The position numbers and the translations under genes were made by a program. Positions 42,193 through 51,952 of a DNA stretch of 64,000 bases are shown here, piece after piece. Location of the stretch: assembly GCF_003268815.1 (NCBI RefSeq), contig NZ_QLSV01000002.1:1-64000 (forward strand), written 5' to 3'. Positions within the stretch are counted from its first letter, which is position 1. Every line of letters begins with the position of its first letter. The DNA is from Flavobacterium lacus. Its GTDB lineage: Bacteria; Bacteroidota; Bacteroidia; Flavobacteriales; Flavobacteriaceae. The notes under the pieces were generated by a model. The model ran no database searches and was not told the origin of the DNA. It saw nothing but the letters and a program-made list of their open reading frames with translations.

Positions 42193-42864
42193 TTAATAGT
42201 TGAGTTCGTTCTTTAATTGGATGATTTCCTCTAGATTTGCTATTTCACTTCCATCCGTAATGGCTGACGAATGATACCAATTGGCATTTACATTTTCGTC
42301 TAATTTGGAAATATTGGTCGAACGCAAACCGCCACCCGGCATGATTTCAATACGATTATTAGCTTGAATGACCAACTGCTTTAAAACTTCCTTTCCTTCC
42401 ATCACATTTGGAAATGTTCCGGAAGTGAGAATAGTTGAAAACCCGCACGAAATAACATCTTCTAGTGCTTTTTCGTAGTCTAAAATCTCATCAAAAGCTC
42501 TATGAAATGTACACGGAAAAGGTTTGGCTAATTCCACCAAAGATTTATTTACAGCCACGTCAATTTTATTATCATTTGTTACTACTCCAAAAACAAAGCC
42601 TTCCACCCCAATATCTTTGAATTCAAGTATTTCCAAATACATAATCATTAGTTCATTCATTGTGTAAACAAAATTTCCTCCTCTCGGACGAATCATTACA
42701 TATAAATCGATTGTTAATTGTTCGCGAACCTGTTGAATCATTTCAATTGTTGGAGTGGTTCCACCAACTGCTATATCAGTACATAATTCCACTCTATCGG
42801 CTCCCGCTTTTTGAGCAATAAGCGTAGATTCCAAATTAAAACATGCGATTTCTAGTTTTTTCAT
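42193..42864 (-). CDS. cutC: CutC family protein
   Basis: This 223-residue TIM-barrel protein has the family blocks KLEIACFNLESTLIAQKAGADRVEL, IRPRGGNFVYT and CTFHRAFDEI. CutC was named for copper homeostasis, but its biochemical role is unsettled. The start codon overlaps the stop of the glycosylasparaginase gene (1 bp). Its place within the glycan-degrading unit suggests a metabolic rather than metal-related role here, but this is inference. Confidence 0.9.
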   Translation of the reverse strand: MKKLEIACFNLESTLIAQKAGADRVELCTDIAVGGTTPTIEMIQQVREQLTIDLYVMIRPRGGNFVYTMNELMIMYLEILEFKDIGVEGFVFGVVTNDNKIDVAVNKSLVELAKPFPCTFHRAFDEILDYEKALEDVISCGFSTILTSGTFPNVMEGKEVLKQLVIQANNRIEIMPGGGLRSTNISKLDENVNANWYHSSAITDGSEIANLEEIIQLKNELNY

Positions 42865-43862
42865 TATTTTAAAAAGTAATTCGCATCGATTAATTTATTT
42901 CCTTTTGCATCATGCACTGCATAATTGAAACCTCCTTGCACACAATACGAACCGTACTCGCCTTTTTTATTTAAAGCGATAAAACCCACTTGTATATCTT
43001 TCAAATTTTTACCTCTTTTTTGTGTCAGTTTTACAATTCGCATCACGGCTTCTTCACACGCTTTTTGTGGTGATTTGCCTTGTCTCATCAATTCGACCAC
43101 CAAGTGACAGCCTGAAATTCTGATCACTTCTTCGCCGTGACCAGTTGCAGTTGCTGCTCCGATTTCGTTATCCACATACAAACCGGCACCAATAATTGGG
43201 GAATCACCCACTCGACCGTTCATTTTAAAAGCCATTCCGCTCGTGGTACACGCTCCTGATAAATCTCCATTTGCATCTAATGCAATCATCCCAATGGTGT
43301 CGTGATTTTCAATGTTTGCTTTGGGATTATATTCGTTTGTTTTCAACCATTCTTTCCATTCCTTTTCGGATTCTTCCACCAAAAGATTTTCCTTTTTAAA
43401 ACCTTGTTGTAAAGCAAATTGCAAAGCTCCTTCTCCCGCCAACATGACATGCGGCGTTTTTTCCATGACAGCTCTGGCTACTGAAATGGGATGTTTGATA
43501 TGTTCTAAACACGCCACAGAGCCAATATTTGATAATTCGTCCATGATGCAAGCATCGAGTGTGACACGACCGTCTCTGTCCGGTCTTCCGCCATAACCTA
43601 CACTTCTTTCTGTGGGATCGCCTTCGGGAATTTTTACGCCTGCTTCAACAGCATCCAAAGCTCTACCCTTGTTTTTGAGAACAATCCAAGCTGCTTCGTT
43701 CGCTTCGATTCCAAATCGCCAAGTAGACAGCACAATTGGCTTATTAACTTTTCCTGAATTTATTTCTACTACAACCTCTTCCGATTTTGAAATAAAAGAT
43801 TGAAATGCCACGCCAGCAGTCGCTAATGCAGTTGTTTTTAAAAATTTTCTTCTATTTGCCAT
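42864..43862 (-). CDS. Glycosylasparaginase (N4-(beta-N-acetylglucosaminyl)-L-asparaginase)
   Basis: This Ntn-hydrolase cleaves the GlcNAc-Asn bond of N-glycoproteins. The 332-residue precursor starts with a Tat-like signal (ANRRKFLKTTALATAG). It has the substrate-binding LSTWRFG block and the autocleavage site NHD-TIGMIAL, with the nucleophile Thr 189 at the new N-terminus of the beta subunit, and HGEEVIR. It strongly resembles the Elizabethkingia (Flavobacterium) meningoseptica enzyme. It sits between cutC and the GH20 gene and would complete N-glycan core degradation. Confidence 0.94.
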   Translation of the reverse strand: MANRRKFLKTTALATAGVAFQSFISKSEEVVVEINSGKVNKPIVLSTWRFGIEANEAAWIVLKNKGRALDAVEAGVKIPEGDPTERSVGYGGRPDRDGRVTLDACIMDELSNIGSVACLEHIKHPISVARAVMEKTPHVMLAGEGALQFALQQGFKKENLLVEESEKEWKEWLKTNEYNPKANIENHDTIGMIALDANGDLSGACTTSGMAFKMNGRVGDSPIIGAGLYVDNEIGAATATGHGEEVIRISGCHLVVELMRQGKSPQKACEEAVMRIVKLTQKRGKNLKDIQVGFIALNKKGEYGSYCVQGGFNYAVHDAKGNKLIDANYFLK

Positions 43863-43863
43863 A

Positions 43864-46128
43864 TTATTCTACTGAAATTTCATCTATAAAAAGCCAAGCT
43901 TTAGAACCTGCTCCTGGATTTCCATCGGGAATTACACCTAAATTCTTAGCTATTATTTTAATGTATTTTGCTTGTGTATTTTTGAAAATTCCTTCAATAT
44001 TACCCTTTAAATTTTCGATTTCAACTTCTGAAAACTTTTTAATTGAAGTGTACCTATTTCCATCTTCTGAATGGAGAAATTCAATTTCTTTTGGATAATA
44101 AATCCAACTTCCTTTACTTTTTAAAACATTTAATTTTATTTTAGAAATAGTTTCAATTTTGTTTAAATCAATCGTTGCCACGACATCTTTTCCGGAAAAT
44201 CCGAGCCAATCTCGACCAAATTTGGATGGATTGCCTTTCATTCCGTCCACTAAAGTAAAACTTCCGCCAATTCCATAATTTTCATGTGGTTGATGTTCTA
44301 AAGTTATTTTCTTTCCGGATGACTTGTTGATGTTGAACGTTTGTTCAATTGAGTTACTTTTTTGCTTTTCGTTTTCAAAATAAGCCGCTTTGATGGTGCA
44401 ACTTTTTGTAATTGAAATAGGGCTTGTATAAATCATTGCTTTATTTGTTGGTTGAGAACCATCAGTTGTAAAACGAATTCCACTTGGATTGACGGCTTTC
44501 AAGATAAATTCTACCCCATTTTTTCCTGAAGAAACAGCAGTGGTTACCTCGTAAATGGCCTTGCTATAATTAATACCCATTTTTTCATAAAAATCTAAAT
44601 GGTCGATTAATCGATTTTCGAAATTTTTGTAATCCGAAGCGTTTGCTGTTCCCCATACAACTTCAGAAAGTGCTGCCATTCTTGGCATAATCATGTATTC
44701 AACATGGTTGGAAGTTTCAATATATTCCGTCCAAACATTGGCTTGAGCTCCAAGGATATAAACGGCTTCTTCAATTGATAATTCGTTCGGAATTGGATTA
44801 AAAGCATAAACTTTTTCAATAGGAGTATATCCTCCAAAAGCCAATGGTTCATTTTTTGGGTCGCCTTGATAATGGTCAAAATAACAATGCGAACCGGGTG
44901 ACATGACCACAAAGTGTTTTTGTTTGGCGGCAGCAATTCCGCCTTCAGTTCCTCTCCAACTCATAACGGCTGCGTTTGGAGCTAGTCCGCCTTCGAGAAT
45001 TTCATCCCATCCCATTATTTTTCGTCCTTTAGTGTTTACAAATTTTTCAATTCGTTGAATAAAATAACTTTGAAGTTCGTGTTCATCTTTTAAACCTTCT
45101 TTTTTAATTAAGGACTGACAATGAGCACAATTTTTCCAACGAACCTTCGGGCTTTCATCGCCACCAATATGAATGTATTTTGAAGGAAACAAATCAATTA
45201 CTTCTGATAAAATGTTTTCTAAAAAAACGAATGTTTCATCTTTTGGACAAAAAACATCTTCAAAAACGCCCCACCCTTTAGCTACTTCAAAAGGACCTCC
45301 GGTGCAGGAAAATTCAGGATAGGAAGCCAATGCCGCTAGAGCATGTCCGGGCATTTCGATCTCCGGTACAATGGTAACATGTCGTTGTTGAGCATATTTT
45401 ACCACTTCTTTGATTTCTTCTTGCGTATAAAATCCACTGTAGCGAAGGGTGTCAAATCGTTGTTCATTATAATGACCAACCATTGAGCCGTCTCGCCAAG
45501 CTCCAATTTCCGTGAGTTTTGGGTATTTTTTAATTTCAATTCGCCACCCTTGATCATCTGTTAAATGCCAATGAAACGTATTCATTTTGTACATGGCAAT
45601 GTAATCAATGTACTTTTTGATAAAATCGATGGAGAAAAAATGCCGACTAACATCAAGATGCATTCCTCGCCACTTGAATTTGGGACTATCCGAAATTGAA
45701 ACACCTTGTGTTTTTACTTTATCTGATTTTTGAAATGGAATAAATTGTAAAAAAGTTTGAATTCCATAGAACAATCCCTGGTTGGAAAAAGACAAAAGCT
45801 GTACTCCTTTTTTAGAAATAGAAAGTTCATACTTTTCTCTATCAAATCCAATTGTATCGGGAATTTGAATTGACAATTGAATACTATTTCCCTTTGTATA
45901 CGTAGATTTGATGGGTAAATCTAACCCTGTTTTCAACTTAATTGTTTCTTTGAGAAATAATGCTTCAAACGAATTACTATCCTGAGATAGAATGACGGTG
46001 CTTTTATCGAGTTCAAAAAACTCATTCACAAATTCAATTTGTTTCGGAATTGGAATAAGTGGCAAATTTTCTTGACTATATCCCAAAAAGGATAGAAACA
46101 GAAAGATGGAAAGAAAAATTTTAGTCAT
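43864..46128 (-). CDS. GH20 beta-N-acetylhexosaminidase
   Basis: This exported enzyme of 754 residues removes terminal beta-GlcNAc. The signal peptide is at FLSFLGYSQ. A GH20b domain is followed by the catalytic barrel with the Asp-Glu pair in IHIGGDESPKVRW, and by WHLTDDQGWRIEIKKYP. A chitobiase/hexosaminidase C-terminal Ig domain (IRFTTDGSQPT) and a discoidin-like domain (about 620-754) complete it. The start MTKIFLSIF is chosen because the upstream 19 codons lack signal-peptide character. It is first in the four-gene glycan unit. Confidence 0.94.
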   Translation of the reverse strand: MTKIFLSIFLFLSFLGYSQENLPLIPIPKQIEFVNEFFELDKSTVILSQDSNSFEALFLKETIKLKTGLDLPIKSTYTKGNSIQLSIQIPDTIGFDREKYELSISKKGVQLLSFSNQGLFYGIQTFLQFIPFQKSDKVKTQGVSISDSPKFKWRGMHLDVSRHFFSIDFIKKYIDYIAMYKMNTFHWHLTDDQGWRIEIKKYPKLTEIGAWRDGSMVGHYNEQRFDTLRYSGFYTQEEIKEVVKYAQQRHVTIVPEIEMPGHALAALASYPEFSCTGGPFEVAKGWGVFEDVFCPKDETFVFLENILSEVIDLFPSKYIHIGGDESPKVRWKNCAHCQSLIKKEGLKDEHELQSYFIQRIEKFVNTKGRKIMGWDEILEGGLAPNAAVMSWRGTEGGIAAAKQKHFVVMSPGSHCYFDHYQGDPKNEPLAFGGYTPIEKVYAFNPIPNELSIEEAVYILGAQANVWTEYIETSNHVEYMIMPRMAALSEVVWGTANASDYKNFENRLIDHLDFYEKMGINYSKAIYEVTTAVSSGKNGVEFILKAVNPSGIRFTTDGSQPTNKAMIYTSPISITKSCTIKAAYFENEKQKSNSIEQTFNINKSSGKKITLEHQPHENYGIGGSFTLVDGMKGNPSKFGRDWLGFSGKDVVATIDLNKIETISKIKLNVLKSKGSWIYYPKEIEFLHSEDGNRYTSIKKFSEVEIENLKGNIEGIFKNTQAKYIKIIAKNLGVIPDGNPGAGSKAWLFIDEISVE

Positions 46129-46159
46129 GAGGGTTTGTTTGTTCACGCTAAATTTAGTA

Positions 46160-46198
46160 AAAATAAAAATGCCTCGCAGTTGCAAGGCATTTTTTTAT
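46160..46198 (-). terminator. hppA terminator
   Basis: On the minus strand ATGCCTTGC and GCGAGGCAT pair over ACT with one mismatch, followed by T-rich sequence. It lies just past the hppA stop codon at 46214. Confidence 0.8.
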
Positions 46199-46213
46199 GA
46201 TATGTTCAAAAGA

Positions 46214-48613
46214 TTATTGTTTTTTGAATTCTTCAATTTTTGTATTTACTTCTTCTTCTGTTCCTTCAAAAGATTGAGTAGAAGTTTTTGTTTCACCATC
46301 AATAGTTGTATTAATCGTAACATTTGCGGTTACTTTTCCATCAGCTGCTTTTGATTTATCAATTGAGATTTCTTTGTTTTCAGATTTTACTACTGCATCA
46401 ACAACTTCAATTGCTTCTACTTCTTCAACCACTGTAACTGCATCGTGACCACCTAAAATTGGAGCAATTACTAATCCAATCAAACAAGTTAATTTGATTA
46501 AAATGTTCATAGATGGGCCAGAAGTATCTTTAAATGGATCACCAACAGTATCTCCGGTTACGGCAGCTTTGTGAGCATCAGAACCTTTGTATGTCATTTC
46601 ACCGTTAATCATTACACCGGCTTCGAAAGATTTTTTTGCATTATCCCAAGCACCACCGGCGTTGTTTTGGAACACAGCCCAAAGTACACCAGAAACGGTA
46701 ACTCCAGCCATATAACCACCTAACATTTCAGCGATTAACTTATTGTCATATCCAATCAACATAGGTAAAACTGCAATTAAAATTGGGAAACCAATGGTTA
46801 AAATTCCAGGTAGCATCATTTCGCGTAAAGCAGCTTTTGTAGAAATTTCCACACATTTTCCGTATTCAGGTTTTCCAGTTCCTTCCATAATTCCCGGAAT
46901 TTCTTTGAACTGACGACGCACTTCATACACCATATCCATCGCAGCTTTTCCAACAGAATTCATTGCTAAAGCAGAGAAAACCACCGGAATCATTCCACCC
47001 ACAAACAACATGGCTAAAACCGGAGCTTTAAAAATGTTGATTCCGTCAATTCCTGTAAACGTTACATACGCAGCAAATAATGCTAACGAAGTTAAAGCTG
47101 CAGAAGCAATAGCAAAACCTTTTCCAGTTGCTGCTGTTGTGTTTCCGACTGAATCTAAAATATCGGTACGGGTACGAACTTCTTTTGGTAATTCGCTCAT
47201 TTCGGCAATACCTCCGGCATTGTCAGAAATTGGTCCGAATGCATCAATTGCTAATTGCATAGCTGTTGTAGCCATCATTGCCGAAGCTGCTAATGCAACT
47301 CCGTAGAAACCAGCTAAAGCATACGAAGCCCAAATAGCACCTGCAAAAATCAACACCGTTGGAAAAGTTGAAATCATACCCGTTGCTAAACCTGCAATCA
47401 CGTTTGTTCCTGCTCCGGTTGATGATTTTTGTACAATTGCCAATACCGGTTTTGTTCCTAATCCTGTATAATATTCAGTTACGGAAGAGATAACACCTCC
47501 CACAAATAAACCAACAATGGTTGCATAGAAAACTCGCATTGAGGAAATTTCTTTAACTCCTTCGCCAAAGAACTGCATGCTCATGGTTTCCGGCAACATA
47601 TATCTAACTAATACAAAACATGAAATTGCTGTTAAAGCAATGGAAACCCAGTTTCCAAGGTTTAATGCACCTTGTACTTCTTTTTCTTTTGCATTGTTGT
47701 CTTTAATTTTTACCATCATGGTTCCGATGATTGAGAATAAAATTCCAAAACCGGCAATAGCCATTGGTAGTAAAATTGGACCGATTCCACCGAAATTGTC
47801 TTCGATTGAACCTCCCATATCTTTAATTACATAATTTCCTAAAACCATTGCGGCTAAAACAGTTGCCACATACGAACCGAATAAATCGGCACCCATTCCG
47901 GCAACGTCACCCACGTTATCCCCTACGTTATCGGCAATCGTTGCAGGATTACGAGGATCATCTTCCGGAATTCCGGCTTCTACTTTACCTACTAAATCGG
48001 CACCAACATCGGCTGCTTTGGTATAAATACCACCACCAACACGAGCAAATAAAGCAATTGATTCTGCACCCAAAGAGAATCCGGCTAAAGTTTCAAGTAC
48101 AATTGTCATGTCTTCTGTAGAGGTCCAAGTTCCATTCATAAAGAAATGGAATAATATAATGAAGAAACCTGTTAGACCCAGAACGGCCAAACCGGCAACG
48201 CCTAATCCCATTACGGTTCCACCACCAAAAGATACTTTCAATGCCTGTGGCAAACTCGTACGAGCCGCTTGTGTAGTTCTTACATTTGTCTTTGTAGCGA
48301 TTTTCATCCCCATATTTCCGGCTAAAGCTGAGAAAACTGCTCCGAAAATAAATGCTACTACTATTAAAATATGTGTTGTTGGAACGATATATGAAATTCC
48401 TGCCAACGCGATACTCGCACCGATGACGAAGAAAGTCAATAATCGATATTCAGCTTTAAGAAAGGCCAAAGCACCTTCGTAGATGTAATCTGAAATTTCT
48501 TTCATCTTTCCATCTCCGGCATCTTGTTTTAAAACCCATGCTCTTTTGGCCCACATAAAAGCTAAGCCAATTAATGCCATTACTATTGGCACGTAAATCA
48601 TAATTGAATCCAT
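46214..48613 (-). CDS. hppA: Membrane-bound cation-pumping pyrophosphatase
   Basis: This 799-residue, about 16-helix inner-membrane enzyme hydrolyses pyrophosphate and pumps H+ or Na+. The active-site motifs are intact: DVGADLVGKVEAGIPEDDPRN, IADNVGDNVGD and the late GDTVGDPFKDTSG. Alanine in GNTTAATGKG marks it as a K+-dependent member, as the K+-independent subclass has Lys there. The pumped ion cannot be decided. A hydrophilic C-terminal extension of about 75 residues (EEVEAIEVVDAVV ... EEFKKQ) follows the last helix. A promoter box lies at 48646-48653. Confidence 0.95.
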   Translation of the reverse strand: MDSIMIYVPIVMALIGLAFMWAKRAWVLKQDAGDGKMKEISDYIYEGALAFLKAEYRLLTFFVIGASIALAGISYIVPTTHILIVVAFIFGAVFSALAGNMGMKIATKTNVRTTQAARTSLPQALKVSFGGGTVMGLGVAGLAVLGLTGFFIILFHFFMNGTWTSTEDMTIVLETLAGFSLGAESIALFARVGGGIYTKAADVGADLVGKVEAGIPEDDPRNPATIADNVGDNVGDVAGMGADLFGSYVATVLAAMVLGNYVIKDMGGSIEDNFGGIGPILLPMAIAGFGILFSIIGTMMVKIKDNNAKEKEVQGALNLGNWVSIALTAISCFVLVRYMLPETMSMQFFGEGVKEISSMRVFYATIVGLFVGGVISSVTEYYTGLGTKPVLAIVQKSSTGAGTNVIAGLATGMISTFPTVLIFAGAIWASYALAGFYGVALAASAMMATTAMQLAIDAFGPISDNAGGIAEMSELPKEVRTRTDILDSVGNTTAATGKGFAIASAALTSLALFAAYVTFTGIDGINIFKAPVLAMLFVGGMIPVVFSALAMNSVGKAAMDMVYEVRRQFKEIPGIMEGTGKPEYGKCVEISTKAALREMMLPGILTIGFPILIAVLPMLIGYDNKLIAEMLGGYMAGVTVSGVLWAVFQNNAGGAWDNAKKSFEAGVMINGEMTYKGSDAHKAAVTGDTVGDPFKDTSGPSMNILIKLTCLIGLVIAPILGGHDAVTVVEEVEAIEVVDAVVKSENKEISIDKSKAADGKVTANVTINTTIDGETKTSTQSFEGTEEEVNTKIEEFKKQ

Positions 48614-48645
48614 AAAAATGTACTTTATAATTTTTTTAACAGTTG

Positions 48646-48653
48646 CAAAAGTA
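48646..48653 (-). promoter_or_regulatory. hppA promoter -7 box
   Basis: TACTTTTG on the minus strand, followed by CAAC, lies about 33 bp before the start codon. Confidence 0.65.
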
Positions 48654-48667
48654 ACAAAATAGGAATA

Positions 48668-48707
48668 AAAAAAAGCAACTATTCTAAATTGAATGTTGCT
48701 TTTTTTA
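48668..48707. terminator. Terminator between ppa and hppA
   Basis: AAAAAAAGCAAC and GTTGCTTTTTTT pair over a 14-base loop, just past the ppa stop codon, and could act in both directions. Confidence 0.8.
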
Positions 48708-48724
48708 ATAAAATAGTAAATTCT

Positions 48725-49255
48725 TTAACGAATACTAAATAATCCCGCTGTTTTGTTTTCTAAATTAGCAAAACGATCCACACATTTCTCGATGATTTCT
48801 TTGGCTTCGTTTACATCTCCCCACCCTTCTACATCAACTTTTTTGTTTTCCAAATCTTTATAAACTTGGAAAAAATGTTCAATCTCTTTCAGTAAATGGG
48901 GGTTGATGTCTGATAAGTCATTTAAATTATTCCAAATAGGGTCTGAAACCGGTACACAAATCACTTTTTCATCCGGTCCTTTTTCATCTGCCATGTGGAA
49001 AACACCAATCGGTTTTACTTCCATCACACAACCTGGAAAAGTGGGTTCGGTTACTAAAACCAAAACATCCAACGGATCACCGTCTAACGCTAATGTTTCG
49101 GGAATAAAACCATAATCGGCAGGATACATCATGGATGAAAAAATCATTCGATCGTAGCGAATTTTTTTTAATTCAAAATCGTATTCATATTTATTTCTAC
49201 TTCCTTTAGGAATTTCGATTAATACATCAAAAGTACTTTGTTTAGCTGGACTCAT
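48725..49255 (-). CDS. ppa: Soluble inorganic pyrophosphatase
   Basis: This 176-residue family I pyrophosphatase hydrolyses PPi to phosphate with Mg. The metal-binding signature is DGDPLDVLVL (near residue 66), with supporting residues in YPADYGFIPETLALDGD and further KDLENKKVDVEGWGD. It lies directly upstream of the membrane pyrophosphatase gene on the same strand, but with a terminator between them. Both enzymes act on the same substrate in the cytoplasm, one conserving energy and the other not. Confidence 0.96.
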   Translation of the reverse strand: MSPAKQSTFDVLIEIPKGSRNKYEYDFELKKIRYDRMIFSSMMYPADYGFIPETLALDGDPLDVLVLVTEPTFPGCVMEVKPIGVFHMADEKGPDEKVICVPVSDPIWNNLNDLSDINPHLLKEIEHFFQVYKDLENKKVDVEGWGDVNEAKEIIEKCVDRFANLENKTAGLFSIR

Positions 49256-49288
49256 AGGTTTGTTTTTCTTTACAAATAATTAGGTTTG

Positions 49289-49296
49289 CAAAGGTA
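49289..49296 (-). promoter_or_regulatory. ppa promoter -7 box
   Basis: TACCTTTG on the minus strand, followed by CAAAC, lies about 34 bp before the start codon. Confidence 0.62.
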
Positions 49297-49402
49297 AGGC
49301 CTTAAAACAACATGTTAAACGGAAAGTAAATTTTTAGGGAATTAATAACATTGTGCATAAATCTTTATGAACTATTAAAAAAAGAGGTTGAAATTTTTTG
49401 AT

Positions 49403-51883
49403 TTAAAAATAAAATCCAAAAGAACCTTTAATTGTAAAATTATTTGCGTCTGGGAGATTGCGATAATTCCCTCGCCAAGAGCAATCGATTCGGAAAACTT
49501 TGAAAATATTTCCGATTCCGGCACTGTATTCCCAATAGGGTTTTTCTGGAGACAAATAGTTTAAAGAAGATGCATTAAGTGCTCTATTTTCATCTGAAAC
49601 CGATCCAACTACTGCTTTTATACCAATAATTTCTCTTAAATTTAATTTTCTTAAACCCGGAACTCTGGACAGTAGTCTCCCAAGAAAATGATGTTCTAAT
49701 TGGAAGGTAGCATACTGATCGGTTACAAATTCATAAAAATTAAGGTTATTAAATGTATTATCAATCAGAAAATACGATTGATTACCCGGGACTATGCTCA
49801 ATAAACCTAACGGCACCTCTCCAAAAGTCTTACCCAATTCGGTTGTGACATTCAATCGACCGAAACCTCCCACTAAAATGGGTTGTTTAATGTACAATTG
49901 CACCTTTTGGTATTCGAAATCACTATCAAATACTCCTTTTAAACCTTGGCTATAATTAACAAAAATTCTGGTGAACGGGCTATCTACAATACTTCTTTCT
50001 ACACCGTAACCAATTGTTTTACGTTTTGGAGTATAATCTAATGAAAAAGAAATTTCTGATTGCTTTACATCACTTTCAATACCAGTTGGCGACTCATCCG
50101 AAAAATAATCTAGACTAAATTTTTCCCACGCAGGTTTAAGGGTACGGAAGGAAAATCCGGTTTCAAATACTACATTTTTTACGGGTTCAATATTTAAAGA
50201 AACCATGCTTAAATTAATGCTAGTAAGGTTATCGTTGGCACCAGCCATGAATAGTCCTGAAGAAGCAAAGCTTCTACCTAATACATTATTTGTTGTGGTT
50301 AAACTCGCACCGATTTGTTCAATATCACGCCTATTTCCTGCTTCGAGAATTAAACGGTTCTTTTTATTGAGTAAAACTTTTCCGGAAAGTCCGTATTTAA
50401 ATTGATTGTCGTTAAAACCATACGCGGTGTAAAATTGTAATCGCCATGGGTCATTTTGTCCAAAATAGGTTCTCCCGCCTGCCCTAACACGAATTCCTTC
50501 AACTTCATTGTAACCAAATGTTGAAAAAATTGGGCCAATGTCAAAATTCCCTTTTTGTATATATCCACTTCCTAAAATAGAAACCAAGTTATACATTTGT
50601 TTGAATTTTTTTACTGTTTGGAGCGTATCAAGCATTTTGTAAACGCCAAATTCGTCTTTACTTAAACTTTCAAACCTGTTTTCTTGCCAATAATCATCTG
50701 ATTTACTATAAACAGAGTTGTCTATAAAATTAACTTCTTCTTTGTAAAATTCTTTTGGTTTCTCTTCGTTGAATTTATGATTTTTGAATAACGTAGTCCG
50801 CTTTCCATAAACACCTTGCGATTCTTCCTTTTTGTTAAAAGCAAAATCAGACATCATGTGATCTCTTTTTAGCAGGAAAACAGAATCATTTACCACATCA
50901 AACTCTTGTTCAATATAAATTTCTTTAATCCAGTTAATGTTGGCACTTTTAGTTACTGCCATATTAATGTTTTTAATAGCGAATGTGGTATCATTCACCC
51001 AAAAATCACCTTTAAAAGTAAGTTCGCCTTTTCTTCTAGGATAATAAACAATGTTGTAACACCATTTGTTATCAATAAACATACTGTCTGTAAGAGCATA
51101 ATTATAGACATCAATTCCGGTTCTCGACAGCGGGCTAACAAAATCTTTATCAAAAAACTTTAGGTAATTGTCATAAATATCATAATCTGCATACAAGTCT
51201 TTAATAAATGCGATAATTTGTTGATTCGAACTAAATCCGGAATTTTTGTTTGCTTTTAATATTTCTTTTTCTCGTTTAGCAATATTATCGCCATACACTT
51301 CAGAAATAGCTTCATTTATAAAAATAGGCAGGTATGTTTTTCCGGTAATTGCGGAGGTATCCATTTGTTCAAACACAAACTCCATTCCTTTAAACAGTCT
51401 ACTTTTCATGGTAGCACTATCAATGGTGTTTAAATCGAATTCAACCTTTTCATATTTATCATATTGATATTGACTAAACTGATTTAGTCCATTTTGTCGT
51501 TTTCTTGCCCAAATTTTCCGAAGAATATCTATGGCCGGATTGTTTTTTTTAGATAATTTACCCGAAACTAAAACCACTTCACGGAGGGTTTCTCCTTCGG
51601 TTAACGTAACTTTCAAATTGTAGGTAACCGCTTTTTCTAATTTTATATCTTGAGCGGTGTAGCCGATAAAGGAGGCAACTAAAACACCATGACTTTTTTG
51701 AGATTCCAGATAAAACCTACCGTTTTCGTTTGTGATTACACCCTCAGTAGAATTCTTAAAATAGACATTGGCAAAGGGAATAGGCTCGTTTTTTTCATCA
51801 ACAACAATTCCACTCACTTTGGTTTGAGCACTCATTGACACTGAAAAAAGTAGAAATAGAAATAAAAGGCTTTTAATTTTCAT
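49403..51883 (-). CDS. DUF5686 outer membrane protein with carboxypeptidase-regulatory-like domain
   Basis: This 826-residue protein has a signal peptide (LFSVSMSAQ), then a carboxypeptidase-regulatory-like domain (TKVSGIVVDEKNEPIPFANV, residues about 20-105) and a DUF5686 region with alternating strands, ending in an aromatic residue (IKGSFGFYF). It resembles a beta-barrel protein anchored in the outer membrane. There is no classical TonB plug. The function is unknown; the family is widespread in Bacteroidota. It follows the pdhB stop region, with a terminator between them. Confidence 0.87.
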   Translation of the reverse strand: MKIKSLLFLFLLFSVSMSAQTKVSGIVVDEKNEPIPFANVYFKNSTEGVITNENGRFYLESQKSHGVLVASFIGYTAQDIKLEKAVTYNLKVTLTEGETLREVVLVSGKLSKKNNPAIDILRKIWARKRQNGLNQFSQYQYDKYEKVEFDLNTIDSATMKSRLFKGMEFVFEQMDTSAITGKTYLPIFINEAISEVYGDNIAKREKEILKANKNSGFSSNQQIIAFIKDLYADYDIYDNYLKFFDKDFVSPLSRTGIDVYNYALTDSMFIDNKWCYNIVYYPRRKGELTFKGDFWVNDTTFAIKNINMAVTKSANINWIKEIYIEQEFDVVNDSVFLLKRDHMMSDFAFNKKEESQGVYGKRTTLFKNHKFNEEKPKEFYKEEVNFIDNSVYSKSDDYWQENRFESLSKDEFGVYKMLDTLQTVKKFKQMYNLVSILGSGYIQKGNFDIGPIFSTFGYNEVEGIRVRAGGRTYFGQNDPWRLQFYTAYGFNDNQFKYGLSGKVLLNKKNRLILEAGNRRDIEQIGASLTTTNNVLGRSFASSGLFMAGANDNLTSINLSMVSLNIEPVKNVVFETGFSFRTLKPAWEKFSLDYFSDESPTGIESDVKQSEISFSLDYTPKRKTIGYGVERSIVDSPFTRIFVNYSQGLKGVFDSDFEYQKVQLYIKQPILVGGFGRLNVTTELGKTFGEVPLGLLSIVPGNQSYFLIDNTFNNLNFYEFVTDQYATFQLEHHFLGRLLSRVPGLRKLNLREIIGIKAVVGSVSDENRALNASSLNYLSPEKPYWEYSAGIGNIFKVFRIDCSWRGNYRNLPDANNFTIKGSFGFYF

Positions 51884-51892
51884 AGCAAATTG

Positions 51893-51932
51893 TAAAAAAA
51901 AACTTCATCAAATAATAGGTTGATGAAGTTTC
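51893..51932 (-). terminator. pdhB terminator
   Basis: AACTTCATCAA and TTGATGAAGTT pair over an 8-base loop. On the minus strand they are followed by a run of T. It lies just past the pdhB stop codon. Confidence 0.85.
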
Positions 51933-51952
51933 AAATATAGTTTTTATTTTGA

